NCBI GenBank assembly: GCA_050874585.1
Contig: JBNMKZ010000019.1
Location: 1-39,104 of the forward strand
DNA: 39,104 bases
Direction: 5' to 3'
From: UBA1067 sp050874585
Lineage (GTDB): Bacteria; Verrucomicrobiota; Kiritimatiellia; RFP12; UBA1067
Shown: positions 15,235 through 26,574 of the stretch, one piece after another
Position numbering within the stretch: position 1 is the first letter of the stretch
How the letters are laid out: each line of letters starts with the position of its first letter
Translations under genes and position numbers: made by a program
Notes under the pieces: model-generated
What the model was told of the DNA's origin: nothing
The model's input: only the letters and a program-made list of their open reading frames with translations
Database searches by the model: none

Positions 15235-16185
15235 CACTTCAAGTGCACCCGTGAGATCGCGAACCGCCGCGAACTGATGCCGCGCACAGTAGTCGACGAT
15301 GCCATCCAGGACGCGCCCCGCCGTGCCCGGATCCGAGAAGGTCGCCGTCCCAATGGCAACGGCCGTCGCCCCCGCGAGAAAGAACTCAAGCGCATCCTTC
15401 GCCTCGTAGATGCCGCCCATGGCCAGAATCGGCAGTTTCGTCGCCCGATGCGCATCGTAGACGAGCTTCACGGCCGCCGGATGAACGCCGCGCCCGGAAA
15501 GCCCCCCGGTGACATTCGCCAGCACGGGGCGGCGACGCTCCACGTCAATCACCATCGCCGGTATCGTGTTAATCATCGAAAGCGCATTCGCCCCACCGTC
15601 CTCACACGCCCGCACATAGGGTCGGATGTCTGGGACATTCGGCGCAAGCTTGACAATCAGGGGCAGGTCAGTCGCCGCCCGGACGGCGGAAACGAGACGC
15701 CCGAGGACGCACGGATCCTGCCCGAAGGTATGCCCGCCTTCCTTGACGTTCGGACAGGAGACATTGCACTCAATCGCCCGCACGCTCGCCGCCCCCGGAC
15801 GCTCCGAATGGGCGAAGACGGTCAGCCGACGGGCGACTTCGGCGTATTCCTCCACCGAACCGCCCCAGATGTTCACAATCATCGGAACCGCGCCCGCATT
15901 CTCCTGGTACCACGAGGCCGTAACCTGCTCGAAGTGGTCGATGCCCGACCCCTGGAGACCAATGGCATTGACGAGACCGCCCGGCACCTCGGCATGGCGC
16001 GGCATCGCGTTCCCCGGCCACGGCTCAAGGCGAATGCCCTTCACGGTAATCGCCCCGAGCTTCGCATAGTCGAGAGCCCCCACGTATTCCGTCCCGTAAC
16101 CAAAGGTTCCGCTCGCCGTGGCAACTGGAGTCGGCATCTCCAGCCCGCCAAGGTTCACGCCCAAGTCAATGCCCCGTTCCACCAT
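15232..16185 (-). CDS. pyrD: Dihydroorotate dehydrogenase, class 1B catalytic subunit
   Basis: 317 residues, FMN-dependent TIM barrel oxidising dihydroorotate to orotate in pyrimidine synthesis. The catalytic base of class 1 enzymes is the Cys in ECNVSCPNVKEGG, and VKLAPNV, INTIPAMVID, TGGLSGRGVHP and MGGIYEAKDALEFFLAGATAVAIGT are the FMN and substrate elements. The presence of Cys and the overall pattern indicate class 1B, which normally works with the PyrK electron-transfer subunit; no pyrK is seen here. ATG 16185 with AAGGA 8 bases upstream. It follows the beta-galactosidase by 11 bases. Confidence 0.93.
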   Translation of the reverse strand: MVERGIDLGVNLGGLEMPTPVATASGTFGYGTEYVGALDYAKLGAITVKGIRLEPWPGNAMPRHAEVPGGLVNAIGLQGSGIDHFEQVTASWYQENAGAVPMIVNIWGGSVEEYAEVARRLTVFAHSERPGAASVRAIECNVSCPNVKEGGHTFGQDPCVLGRLVSAVRAATDLPLIVKLAPNVPDIRPYVRACEDGGANALSMINTIPAMVIDVERRRPVLANVTGGLSGRGVHPAAVKLVYDAHRATKLPILAMGGIYEAKDALEFFLAGATAVAIGTATFSDPGTAGRVLDGIVDYCARHQFAAVRDLTGALEV

Positions 16186-16196
16186 CGTTTTAATCC

Positions 16197-18797
16197 TTAT
16201 TCAAGCCCCTCAATGAGGAACTGCAACTTGTATTCGCCCGCGCCCAGCATCGCCTCCGCATGCGGCCGCGCACCCCAGCTGTTGTCACCGCCGACACCCA
16301 TTTGCGCCGCGTCAATGTTCACCGTAATCGCATCCTCAACCGAAAGGTCCCACTGGTGCCGCGCCTTTTCGAGCGCAACCTGCGAATAGGGCCAGGCGTT
16401 GAACCCGAACGGACGGTTGAGGGCCGTCACGCGAATCGACTTCCTAACCGCATTCTCGAACATCACGGTCTCGCAGTCCGTCCGATACCCCTGCTCACCC
16501 GGCTCAACGTAGTTGTCCGGATTCAGCGCGTCCGCCGGGTAAGTAAGCGTGCCCGTGGCATCGGCAAGACCGCTGACAAGACCAATCTTCGCCGCGTAAT
16601 GCCCGAAATCCGCCGCGACCTTGCGGTCGGAGTAGTTCTCGAACGGACCACGCCCCGCCCACTTGACGCTGACGAAGTCCTTCGGAATCTTGAACGTCAC
16701 GCCCACACGCGGAATCGGCGGCAGATTCGCGGGCACGGTCAGCGTCCAGTCGACCAGCGTCTTGCCGTCCGCCAGCTTGGACACCTTGAGATTCGAAGTC
16801 ACGCCCTTCGGCATTTCCTGCGTCTCGGTCGCCGTCTTCCAGAGGGCACAAACCTTGCCCATGCCCCAGCCCTTGTCATTGTCCGTCGGCGCACGCCACA
16901 GGTTGACCTTGACATCCACGGCGGACGGCGCGGCGGATTCCACCGAGGGGACCGCCTTCGCCTCGAAGGCGGGTGCCGGCGTCGGGTCGAGCTTGCCGCC
17001 ATAGACGGCCTTCACCTCATAGGCACCCGGATGGTAGTTCCGCAGCGGATCGACGATGCCGTTGCAGTTGAAGTTGTCCGCATTCGGCGTGTCGCCGAAG
17101 TCACCGCCATACGCAAGCCAAGTCCCGTTCGTGTCGGCCTTCCACAGGGCCTGGTCGACGAAGTCCCAGATGAAACCGCCCTGGAAGGACGGATACTCCT
17201 CGGCCAGCTTCCAGTAATCGGCGAACGAGCCGGTCGAATTGCCCATCGCGTGCGCATACTCGCAGAGAATGTAGGGCTTCGGCCCGTTATTGGCGACATA
17301 CTGCCGCGCACTGCTCGCCGGCGCATACATCGGGCACTTGATATCGCTGTGGTCCGAGTCCTGCGCACCTTCGTACTGGATGGGCCGCGTCGAATCGAGC
17401 GCCCTCATCGCCTCGTATTCCATCACCATGGCCGGTCCGTCGCCAGACTCGTTGCCAAGCGACCAGATAATCACGGACGGATGGTTGCGGAAGGTCTTCA
17501 CCATGTTCACGCCACGGCTGACAATCGCATCCTGATAGAGCGGATTGCGCGGCAAAACCTCCGAACCGTCGCCGTAGAAGTTATCCACACCATGCGCCTC
17601 CACATTCGCCTCGGAACAGACGAACACGCCAGCACGGTCGCACAGCTCGTACCACGTCGGGTCGTTCGGATAGTGGCATGTGCGCGTCGCGTTGATGTTC
17701 AGGTCGCGGTAGATGGCGAGGTCGCGCTTCATCTCCTCCTCCGTCACCGTGTAGCCCGTCTTCGGCATCATCTCATGCCGGTTGACGCCGCGAATCAGTA
17801 CACGCTTGCCGTTGACGTAGAGAACCCGGTCCTTGATTTCGACCTTGCGGAAGCCGAACGCCACCGCCCGGTAGTCCGTCTTCGGGAACCACCAGGTCTT
17901 CTCCTTCAGGGCGACGACCTCGTAGTACATATTCGGCTCGCCCGCATTCCAAAGCCGCGGCTTCTCGTAGGTCTTCTCAAGAAAGACGCGCCCCGCCTCA
18001 TCCCGCACAACGAGACGGCCCGTCGCATAGTCATCCGAAAGCGACGCGTCGACAATCAGGTCCTTGGAGACCTCGGGCAACTCCGAAACAAGCCAGACAT
18101 CACGGAAGATGCCCGAAAGCCGCCAGAAGTCCTGGTCTTCGAGAAAAGTCCCATCACTGTGCTTGAGCACCTCGACCTCAAGCGCATTCTCGCCCGCAAC
18201 CAAATAGGGCGTGAGATCGAATTCGGCCGGCAGGCGGCTGTCCTCGGAATAACCGACGCTCTTCCCGTTGAGCCGAACATACATGGCGGACGAGACACCA
18301 CCGAAGTGGATGACCGTACGGCGGCCCCTCCAGTCCTTCGGCAGCGTGAATGTGCGCGAGTAGAGTCCGACAGGATTGCGGAACTTCCAACTCGTGTACT
18401 CCTTGGGCGGCGGCGTCATCGGGTCGCCGTTCTTGTAGCCCGCAAGCGGATAGATCTGATTCGAGTAGAGAGCCGGATCGTAGTCCCCCTGGAGCTGCCA
18501 GCAGCCGGGCACGTCTATCGTCCCCGTCTTCTCCCAGTCGGCCTCCGTGACGTTGTGCTTCCACTTGAAATCCCACGTACCGTTCAGCGACGTCAGCCAC
18601 TTGGAAGCCGTCCGCGGCTTTTCGCCACGGGCGATTTCAAGGGCCAGTTCCCCGCTTTCGCAGGGAACCGCAATTGCACGCGCCGGCAGGCGGTTGATTT
18701 CAAATACCGTCGGATCCCGCCAGGGAACCAGCGTCCGCTCGGCGTGAACCACCGCAGCAACGGCGACCAGCGACAGGGCGATGAGACTACGATTCAT
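16197..18797 (-). CDS. Exported GH2 beta-galactosidase, trimmed LacZ type
   Basis: 866 residues with a signal peptide (MNRSLIALSLVAVAAVVHA), so it acts outside the cytoplasm. The sugar-binding jelly roll is at about 60-235, followed by a short Ig-like part, the TIM barrel at about 320-600, and the small-chain domain from NLWRAPTDND (632) onward. The acid/base is Glu450 in WSLGNESGDG and the nucleophile Glu513 in ILCEYAHAMGNS. E. coli LacZ has 1023 residues; here the domain between barrel and small chain (about 100 residues in LacZ) is replaced by some 30 Pro/Ala-rich residues, and the first Ig-like domain is also shortened. Galactoside hydrolysis is likely, exact substrate open. AAGGAGAGAG precedes ATG 18797. 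Confidence 0.9.
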   Translation of the reverse strand: MNRSLIALSLVAVAAVVHAERTLVPWRDPTVFEINRLPARAIAVPCESGELALEIARGEKPRTASKWLTSLNGTWDFKWKHNVTEADWEKTGTIDVPGCWQLQGDYDPALYSNQIYPLAGYKNGDPMTPPPKEYTSWKFRNPVGLYSRTFTLPKDWRGRRTVIHFGGVSSAMYVRLNGKSVGYSEDSRLPAEFDLTPYLVAGENALEVEVLKHSDGTFLEDQDFWRLSGIFRDVWLVSELPEVSKDLIVDASLSDDYATGRLVVRDEAGRVFLEKTYEKPRLWNAGEPNMYYEVVALKEKTWWFPKTDYRAVAFGFRKVEIKDRVLYVNGKRVLIRGVNRHEMMPKTGYTVTEEEMKRDLAIYRDLNINATRTCHYPNDPTWYELCDRAGVFVCSEANVEAHGVDNFYGDGSEVLPRNPLYQDAIVSRGVNMVKTFRNHPSVIIWSLGNESGDGPAMVMEYEAMRALDSTRPIQYEGAQDSDHSDIKCPMYAPASSARQYVANNGPKPYILCEYAHAMGNSTGSFADYWKLAEEYPSFQGGFIWDFVDQALWKADTNGTWLAYGGDFGDTPNADNFNCNGIVDPLRNYHPGAYEVKAVYGGKLDPTPAPAFEAKAVPSVESAAPSAVDVKVNLWRAPTDNDKGWGMGKVCALWKTATETQEMPKGVTSNLKVSKLADGKTLVDWTLTVPANLPPIPRVGVTFKIPKDFVSVKWAGRGPFENYSDRKVAADFGHYAAKIGLVSGLADATGTLTYPADALNPDNYVEPGEQGYRTDCETVMFENAVRKSIRVTALNRPFGFNAWPYSQVALEKARHQWDLSVEDAITVNIDAAQMGVGGDNSWGARPHAEAMLGAGEYKLQFLIEGLE

Positions 18798-18829
18798 CTT
18801 TCTCTCTCCTTTTTACGTAGACGTTCGTG

Positions 18830-19726
18830 TTACGCGTGAGACAGGGCATCCACCACGCCGCGCCAGTAGCCAACGCACTCGGCGACAGGGACGACATTGT
18901 CCTCAAAGTCCTTCTCGTACTCAAGCGAGCACACGTTCGAGTAGCCGACATCCATCAGGGTGCGGATGACGCGCACATAGTCAATCTTGCCACGCGGCAA
19001 CGGAATCGACGCGCCGTTGCGCTTGCCAATCTCAAAGTTCTTGATGTGCATGTCGAAGATGCGGTCCGCGTGCTTGCGAATCGTCTCCACGGGATCGACA
19101 CCGCAACCGTACTCCCAGCCGACGTCCATGCAGAACCCGATGCGCGCATCAAGGTCGTGAATCAGATCCCAGCCGGACTCAACGGACGGGAACATGTTCG
19201 GCGAATCCGGACCGTGGTTGTGGATGGCATAGCGGATGTCGTATTCCTTGACCAGCTTCTCAACGTACTCAAGCAGCTTGCGGGAACCTTTGCGCTTGTG
19301 CCAGGAATCCTTCTCATCCGTCGGCTCATACGGAACGCCCACAACCGTCTTGACACCAAGACGCTTCGCGAACTCGAACGCCTTGCGCGCCTCCTCCTCG
19401 GTCTTCATGTAAATCGGCCCGATGGCATACGGCACGACATCGACCGCCGCGCACTTCTCCTTGAACGCCGCCATATCGGCATCCGTTGCCGTGAAGGGCA
19501 GGTGGAAGTCCTTGACGCACAGGTAGTGAATGTCGACTTTCTTGAGGACGGCCAGCATGTCATCCACCTTGTACTTCATCATCGTGTAGCCCGCCATGCC
19601 GAACTTGAAGGCGGGCTTCTTGCCCTTCGCCTCCTCGGGTGCCTGTGCCCGGACCGTACCGCCAACCACTGAAAGGGCTCCGGCCGCTGCGACCGAGCCA
19701 AAGAAACCTCTGCGCGTCATCTCCAT
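18830..19726 (-). CDS. Tat-exported sugar phosphate isomerase/epimerase-like TIM barrel
   Basis: About 298 residues. The leader MTRRGFFGSVAAAGALSVVGG is a twin-arginine signal. The body is an AP-endonuclease-2/xylose-isomerase-like TIM barrel (FGMAGYTMMKYKVDDML, HNHGPDSPNMFPS, DARIGFCMDVGWEYGCGVDP, MHIKNFEIG, SLEYEKDFEDN), with likely metal ligands among the Glu, His and Asp of these strands. Members occur in large numbers in polysaccharide-degrading bacteria and isomerise or epimerise sugars; the substrate is unknown. ATG 19726 has AAGGA 8 bases upstream; ATG 19732 would be only 2 bases from it. It is upstream of the exported beta-galactosidase and probably co-transcribed with it. Confidence 0.83.
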   Translation of the reverse strand: MEMTRRGFFGSVAAAGALSVVGGTVRAQAPEEAKGKKPAFKFGMAGYTMMKYKVDDMLAVLKKVDIHYLCVKDFHLPFTATDADMAAFKEKCAAVDVVPYAIGPIYMKTEEEARKAFEFAKRLGVKTVVGVPYEPTDEKDSWHKRKGSRKLLEYVEKLVKEYDIRYAIHNHGPDSPNMFPSVESGWDLIHDLDARIGFCMDVGWEYGCGVDPVETIRKHADRIFDMHIKNFEIGKRNGASIPLPRGKIDYVRVIRTLMDVGYSNVCSLEYEKDFEDNVVPVAECVGYWRGVVDALSHA

Positions 19727-19767
19727 TGTCATATTCCTTGTTGAGTAGTCTATACGAAATTTCTCAC

Positions 19768-19776
19768 ATTATACCA
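19768..19776 (-). promoter_or_regulatory. Extended -10 promoter of the TIM-barrel/beta-galactosidase/pyrD operon
   Basis: TGGTATAAT on the minus strand, predicted start about 19761, leaving a leader of roughly 30 bases that holds AAGGA. Confidence 0.7.
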
Positions 19777-19889
19777 TAAATCCCCCACTCGTGTGCTTGC
19801 ACAGTTCGATGCGCGCCTCTCGCACGACCGCCGCGCGCACCCCCTCCCCGAGAGGAAAACCAGGCCGGCCACAGGCACCACGCGGCAGG

Positions 19890-19920
19890 GGGTCTTGCCG
19901 GCCTGCCGGACGGCAGACCC
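19890..19920 (-). terminator. GC-rich hairpin after manA
   Basis: GGGTCTGCCG and CGGCAAGACCC (minus strand) pair with one bulged A across a 10-base loop. It lies 24 bases below the manA stop, in the 211-base gap before the next promoter. No T-run follows, so it may be a weak terminator or an RNA-stabilising end. Nothing else is recognised in this gap. Confidence 0.4.
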
Positions 19921-19943
19921 AAGAAGACGCACACGTGAAAGCG

Positions 19944-20921
19944 TCAGGCCGTTGCCACAAGGAACTTCGCCGAACCGACGATATCCAGAATGTTCGAACA
20001 GGCGGGGACAAGCACCGTCTCACCCTGGCGCACGGAAATGCCGTTCACTTCCGCCGCGCCTTTGAGACAGACGAGAATCACAAACGAATCCGTCCCAAGG
20101 TCAATATGCGCGGACGAGGTGACCGTCTCAAGCGACACCCGAAAGTGCGGACAACGCACAAGTTCCACTTGCGCCTTCGCCGCGTCATAGCGGACCCGAT
20201 AACCCTCCTCGGCCTGGACATCCGCATAGTCAATCGCATCCCGCGCAAGTTCCGTATGCAGCTCACGCGTCCGTCCCTGGGCATCCGTCCGCCCGAAATC
20301 GCAGATTCGGTAAGTGACGTCGCTCGCCTGCTGAATCTCAACCAACAGGTTGCCCGCGCCAATTGAATGGATGCGCCCCGCCGGAAGATAGAAGGCATCA
20401 CCCGCATGCGAGTCGTGCGCGGCGACCACATCCGCAAACGGATTCCCCGTCCGCGCAAGCGAAGCCAAGCGATCGAAATCAGCCTTCGAAATCGCCTGCC
20501 GCAGACCCGAATAGACCTTCGCGCCCTGCTCGGCCTCCAAAACATACCACATCTCGGACTTGCCAAGGCAGGCGTGTCGCGTCCGCGCCAGTTCGTCATT
20601 CGGATGGACCTGAATGGAAAGATCGCGCCGCGCATCAATGAACTTGACGAGCAGGGGGAACATCGTCCCAAACTTCTCGTAAATGCGAGCACCGACAAGT
20701 TCCGCACCATACTTGCCAATCAGAGCGGAGAGCGTCAGGCCAACATCGCCATCGGATGAAATGCCGCGCTCCGCGACGACGCTCTCGTGCGCGGGGACGC
20801 CCGAAATCTCCCAGCTCTCGCCGACGTGATGCCGGGGGATAGGCAACCCCTTGAAGGGAATCAACCGATCCCCTCCCCACAGCGTCTCCCTGAGGAAGAC
20901 TTCGAACTTATACGGTCTCAT
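19944..20921 (-). CDS. manA: Mannose-6-phosphate isomerase, class I type
   Basis: 325 residues, cupin-fold zinc enzyme interconverting mannose-6-phosphate and fructose-6-phosphate. Zinc ligands are seen in QVHPND (104-109), SEMWYVLEA (Glu123) and AGRIHSIG. The TLWGGDRLIPFKGLP opening matches the short Firmicutes/Bacteroidetes type. Two in-frame ATGs, 20927 and 20921, exist. The -10 box predicts transcription from exactly 20921, and starting there gives MRPYKF, the usual family N-terminus, so the shorter start is chosen as a leaderless one. The C-terminal cupin (about 240-325) is reduced. Confidence 0.9.
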   Translation of the reverse strand: MRPYKFEVFLRETLWGGDRLIPFKGLPIPRHHVGESWEISGVPAHESVVAERGISSDGDVGLTLSALIGKYGAELVGARIYEKFGTMFPLLVKFIDARRDLSIQVHPNDELARTRHACLGKSEMWYVLEAEQGAKVYSGLRQAISKADFDRLASLARTGNPFADVVAAHDSHAGDAFYLPAGRIHSIGAGNLLVEIQQASDVTYRICDFGRTDAQGRTRELHTELARDAIDYADVQAEEGYRVRYDAAKAQVELVRCPHFRVSLETVTSSAHIDLGTDSFVILVCLKGAAEVNGISVRQGETVLVPACSNILDIVGSAKFLVATA

Positions 20922-20927
20922 GCGCAT

Positions 20928-20936
20928 ATTTTACCA
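20928..20936 (-). promoter_or_regulatory. Extended -10 promoter for leaderless manA
   Basis: TGGTAAAAT on the minus strand; its position predicts a transcript beginning at 20921, the A of the second ATG. No Shine-Dalgarno sequence precedes either ATG. Confidence 0.65.
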
Positions 20937-21018
20937 TAACTGCGGATTTCTGTCTTCCGCCCAAAAGGTTTATGGTATTGCGGAACACATACCGCGTGTT
21001 GCCTTGGCGGGACCGTCC

Positions 21019-21666
21019 TCAGTCTTCCGCCTTCAGGTAGCGGAGAAGTTCGTCCAACCGATTGATGCGCACCGTAAAGCGCGAATCGCCGAGGCGGCCG
21101 AAACCGAACGAGCAGAATGCGCTCTTGATTCCCGCATTGGTCGCGCACTGCAGATCCGTCCAGCTGTCGCCCACCATCCAGTCATGGGACGAAAGGCGAT
21201 GGCCGCGCAAGCGCGCCGCGCACTCCCGAAGGGGCAGGGCGCTCGGCTTCATCTCCGCACAGTCGCCGCCCGCGACAATGGCATTCCCAAAATATCTGAG
21301 GAGACCGAAATGCTCAAGAATGGCACGCGTGGCAAAGGCCGGCTTCGAGGTGTTGATGCCCATCAGCCAGCCGCGCCGCGCCAGTTCCTCCAACGTCTGC
21401 CGAACGGACGGATAGAGCTCGATCGATTCCAGCATGTGCTCGGCATAATGGCTCCGGAAGATTTCCCAAAGGGCCTCCACGTCGTCCGCCCGCTCGGGAA
21501 TTGCATGCGCCAGCAAGTAGCGTGCGCCCTGCCCAACATGGGTCAGGACATCCTCCTGCGAGAGTTCCGCCAAGCCAAGGTCGCGCCGCGTATGGTTCAC
21601 CGTTGCCGCGAGGTCCGCCCGCGAGTCGATGAGCGTTCCGTCCATATCGAAGAAGACGGCGTTCAT
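21019..21666 (-). CDS. gph: HAD-family phosphatase, phosphoglycolate phosphatase-like
   Basis: 215 residues. The nucleophile motif is FFDMDGTLID (Asp7 and Asp9 flanking), with the Ser/Thr motif in INTSKP, Lys in the region of EMKPSALPL, and the acidic motif GDSWTDLQCA. The helical cap lies at about 15-80. Size and cap type fit Gph, which removes phosphoglycolate left after repair of oxidised DNA ends, but HAD substrates are hard to call by sequence. Start at ATG 21666, because the longer frame overlaps the thyX-like gene with Arg-rich read-through. Last gene of the long operon. Confidence 0.82.
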   Translation of the reverse strand: MNAVFFDMDGTLIDSRADLAATVNHTRRDLGLAELSQEDVLTHVGQGARYLLAHAIPERADDVEALWEIFRSHYAEHMLESIELYPSVRQTLEELARRGWLMGINTSKPAFATRAILEHFGLLRYFGNAIVAGGDCAEMKPSALPLRECAARLRGHRLSSHDWMVGDSWTDLQCATNAGIKSAFCSFGFGRLGDSRFTVRINRLDELLRYLKAED

Positions 21667-21667
21667 A

Positions 21668-22231
21668 TCAGGCGGATGGGACCTTTCGGTATTCTGCGAC
21701 GGCCTTCTCCCAGGCGGGCGAACCACAGTATCCACACGGCTTGAACTCCGGGCAGAAGCCACGGTAGACGCATTCGGGCACACAGCAGGCGGCAACCTCC
21801 GGCTCATGCTTGGCGATTTCGTCCACGACCAACCGCCAGGCCGCACGCGTCTCGGGGCTCGCCTGTCCGCACAGACGGCGGCGCGAGATGAACATGACCG
21901 CCTGGGCGTTGGCGAAGCACTCGTGCATCACGGGGGCGTCCTGGCGGCTCTCGTCCCGCGAGACGCCCGTGCGATCGCTCCGCTGCGTCGAGACAAAGTG
22001 CTCGATGCCGAACTTGTGACGGACGAAATGCACGCTGACCCAGTAGGGCAGGTCGAGCCACTTCCAGTTGAAGGTCAACTTGCGGATTGGCGAATGCTCG
22101 GCCAGGAGAATGCGCTTCTTCCAGCGCGAGCTCGGCTCACCCGTCCCCTCCTCGCGGCGAATCGTCGTACGCGCCGCGTCCGCGACGTCACGCCAGGAGC
22201 CAAGGATCTTGAGAAATTTCAGCGAAGCCAT
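21668..22231 (-). CDS. ThyX-like flavin-dependent thymidylate synthase, divergent, with Cys-rich tail
   Basis: 187 residues from ATG 22231. AEHSPIRKLTFNWK (45-57) matches the ThyX stretch before the core, and VHFVRHKFGIEHFVSTQRSDR (68-87) aligns with the ThyX motif RHRxxSxNExSxRY, though Lys replaces the second Arg and the Ser/Asn-Glu positions differ. ISRRRLC (115-121) fits the C-terminal nucleotide site. The last 40 residues hold six Cys (149, 150, 154, 160, 166, 169), not a ThyX feature, perhaps a metal site. I infer dUMP methylation or a related reaction. It follows leuS by 1 base. Confidence 0.6.
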   Translation of the reverse strand: MASLKFLKILGSWRDVADAARTTIRREEGTGEPSSRWKKRILLAEHSPIRKLTFNWKWLDLPYWVSVHFVRHKFGIEHFVSTQRSDRTGVSRDESRQDAPVMHECFANAQAVMFISRRRLCGQASPETRAAWRLVVDEIAKHEPEVAACCVPECVYRGFCPEFKPCGYCGSPAWEKAVAEYRKVPSA

Positions 22232-22232
22232 C

Positions 22233-24805
<2,573 letters not shown>

Positions 24806-24809
<4 letters not shown>

Positions 24810-25861
24810 TTCTGCTTGACGTCCTCGGCGTGTGCGGCGATCGCTTTTTCGATAAGCCCCGACACGTCGTTGGTCGCCGCAGCGACGCCGGCTTTGACGG
24901 CGTAGAAAATGGCCTTGTGGGTCGAATTCCCGTGCGTAATGATGACGGCCCCGGGCACGCCAAGGAGCGGTGCGCCCCCATAGACCTCGGGATCCAACTG
25001 CTTCTTGAGGGCCTTGAACGCCCCCTTCAGCAGGAGGGCGCAGCACATGCGGAAGAAGTTCTTCTTCAACTCGCTCTTCAGCCAGCCGCCGACCGCATGC
25101 GCAACCGACTCAGCCGTCTTCAGAACCACATTGCCGACAAACCCATCCGCAACGGCAACATCGACCTCACCACCGCAGATGTCGTGGCCCTCGATGTTGC
25201 CGACGAAATTGAGCCCCTTGACCGACTTGAGAATCGGGTAGGTCTCATGGACGAGGGCATTGCCCTTGCAGTCCTCCGTACCGATGGACAGCAACCCGAT
25301 GGCCGGGCGTTCACGCTTCAGGACCCGCTCCGAATAGACATTGCCCATGATGGCGAACTGCACAAGCCACTCGGGGTGGCAGTCCATGTTCGCACCGGCA
25401 TCGAGCAACAGCAACGGACGCGTCGGTGAGCGCGTCGGCAAGACCATGGCAATCGCCGGACGCTTGACGCCCGGAATGCGGCCCAGGTTGACAATGGCGC
25501 TCGTCGCAACCGCACCAGAATTGCCGGCGGACACAAAGACGTCCGCCCGCTTCTCCTTCACAAGCCGCATGGCCACGTTAATCGAGCAGTCCTTCTTTCG
25601 GCGGACGGCCTCAACGGGCACCTCGTTCATCTCAATCTCGTCCGAGGCCGGGATGATTTCAAGCGTACCCTTTTCAATCGCGTGCTGGAAGAGCGCCTTG
25701 CGATCCTTCGAGAACTCGTCGACGACCTTCTGTATCGCGGCCATCTGGCCGACGAGAAGAATCTTGACGTCCTCAATGCCGCAGGCCGCCTCAACGGCGC
25801 CCACGACAATTTGCTTGGGGGCATAATCCCCCCCCATCGCATCCAACGCGACCCGTACCAT
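24806..25861 (-). CDS. plsX: Phosphate acyltransferase PlsX
   Basis: 351 residues. It converts acyl-ACP to acyl-phosphate, the first step of the PlsX/PlsY route to phospholipids. The N-terminal MVRVALDAMGGDYAPKQIV is diagnostic, as are GNSGAVATSAI, LDAGANMDCHPEWLVQFA and GFVGNVVLKTAESV. It is a peripheral membrane enzyme. The order yceD-rpmF-plsX is the classic bacterial cluster. Spacing to rpmF is 42 bases; ACGGAAG precedes the ATG. Confidence 0.96.
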
Positions 25862-25903
25862 ACTGACTTCCGTTGCTAAAGGAAAAGTTCCGCGGCGCCG
25901 ATG

Positions 25904-26089
25904 TTACTCGGCGTCGACGGCCACGACCTTACGGCCACGGTAGGTGCCGCACTTCGGGCACGCACGGTGCGAACGAACCGCCGCGCCGCACGCCGGGCAG
26001 GTGCCGACCGTCGCGAGGATCGGCTTCTCAAGCTGCGCCACGCGCTGACGCTTACGCATTTTGGACTTCCTGTTCTTAGGGCTTGCCAT
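25904..26089 (-). CDS. rpmF: 50S ribosomal protein L32, zinc form
   Basis: 61 residues. A basic N-terminus (MASPKNRKSKMRKRQR) is followed by a four-Cys zinc ribbon, Cys31, 34, 44 and 47, in CPACG and CPKCG. It is located in the usual place between yceD and plsX. Cys retention means it is the zinc-dependent paralog type. Confidence 0.96.
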   Translation of the reverse strand: MASPKNRKSKMRKRQRVAQLEKPILATVGTCPACGAAVRSHRACPKCGTYRGRKVVAVDAE

Positions 26090-26125
26090 TTTCTGTACTC
26101 CTTACTACTCTGTCTATGTCTTCTT

Positions 26126-26554
26126 TTACACTTTGATCGTATCAAGCGCCCCCCATCTGTCATCCTTCGGCTCGACCGCCTTCTGGACGATTCCTGGGCA
26201 CTTTTCATCGCATACCGGGTATGTCGGTAGGGCGAGTATTATACACTCTCTTGCGTCTTCGGTCAAATCGGCCTCCGCCTGATTATCCTTAACCTCGACC
26301 GAAACGGTAAAATCATCAACCTTTACCGTCGTGTCGAAGTCCTTTCCGCACCGGCTGCAGACAAGCGAGAAATCCTGCTCAAGATGCCCACGCACCAGAA
26401 GCTCGGTTCCAAAGAGCTGTGCCGTCAGCCGATAACGGATGCCGCCAAAGGGATGGACGAATTCCTCCTCAAGGTCAATTGCATCGACTTCACCCACGAG
26501 GTCCTCGCCCTCGGGGTTCATCCGTGCAATGTCAATGATCAGTCGTTCTTCCAT
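26126..26554 (-). CDS. DUF177/YceD-family protein
   Basis: 142 residues with the DUF177 Cys pairs: CSRCGKDF in the middle and CDEKC near the C-terminus. YceD proteins are linked to 23S rRNA maturation and sit next to rpmF in most bacteria, as here. A metal site is likely from the Cys pattern. ATG 26554 is preceded by AGGAG 11 bases upstream. Confidence 0.85.
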   Translation of the reverse strand: MEERLIIDIARMNPEGEDLVGEVDAIDLEEEFVHPFGGIRYRLTAQLFGTELLVRGHLEQDFSLVCSRCGKDFDTTVKVDDFTVSVEVKDNQAEADLTEDARECIILALPTYPVCDEKCPGIVQKAVEPKDDRWGALDTIKV

Positions 26555-26574
26555 CGCCCAATGGCTCCTGAATC

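Noticed and set aside
16260..18839. 859-residue open frame on the plus strand
   Set aside because: It is wholly antisense to the beta-galactosidase gene, which has intact catalytic motifs. Long antisense frames are expected from GC-rich codon use; the antisense protein is an Arg/Val/Leu-rich string without family features.
26238..26246. Internal promoter for rpmF inside the yceD gene
   Set aside because: GTGTATAAT resembles a -10 box but lacks the TGn spacing seen elsewhere in the window, and rpmF can be served by the operon.
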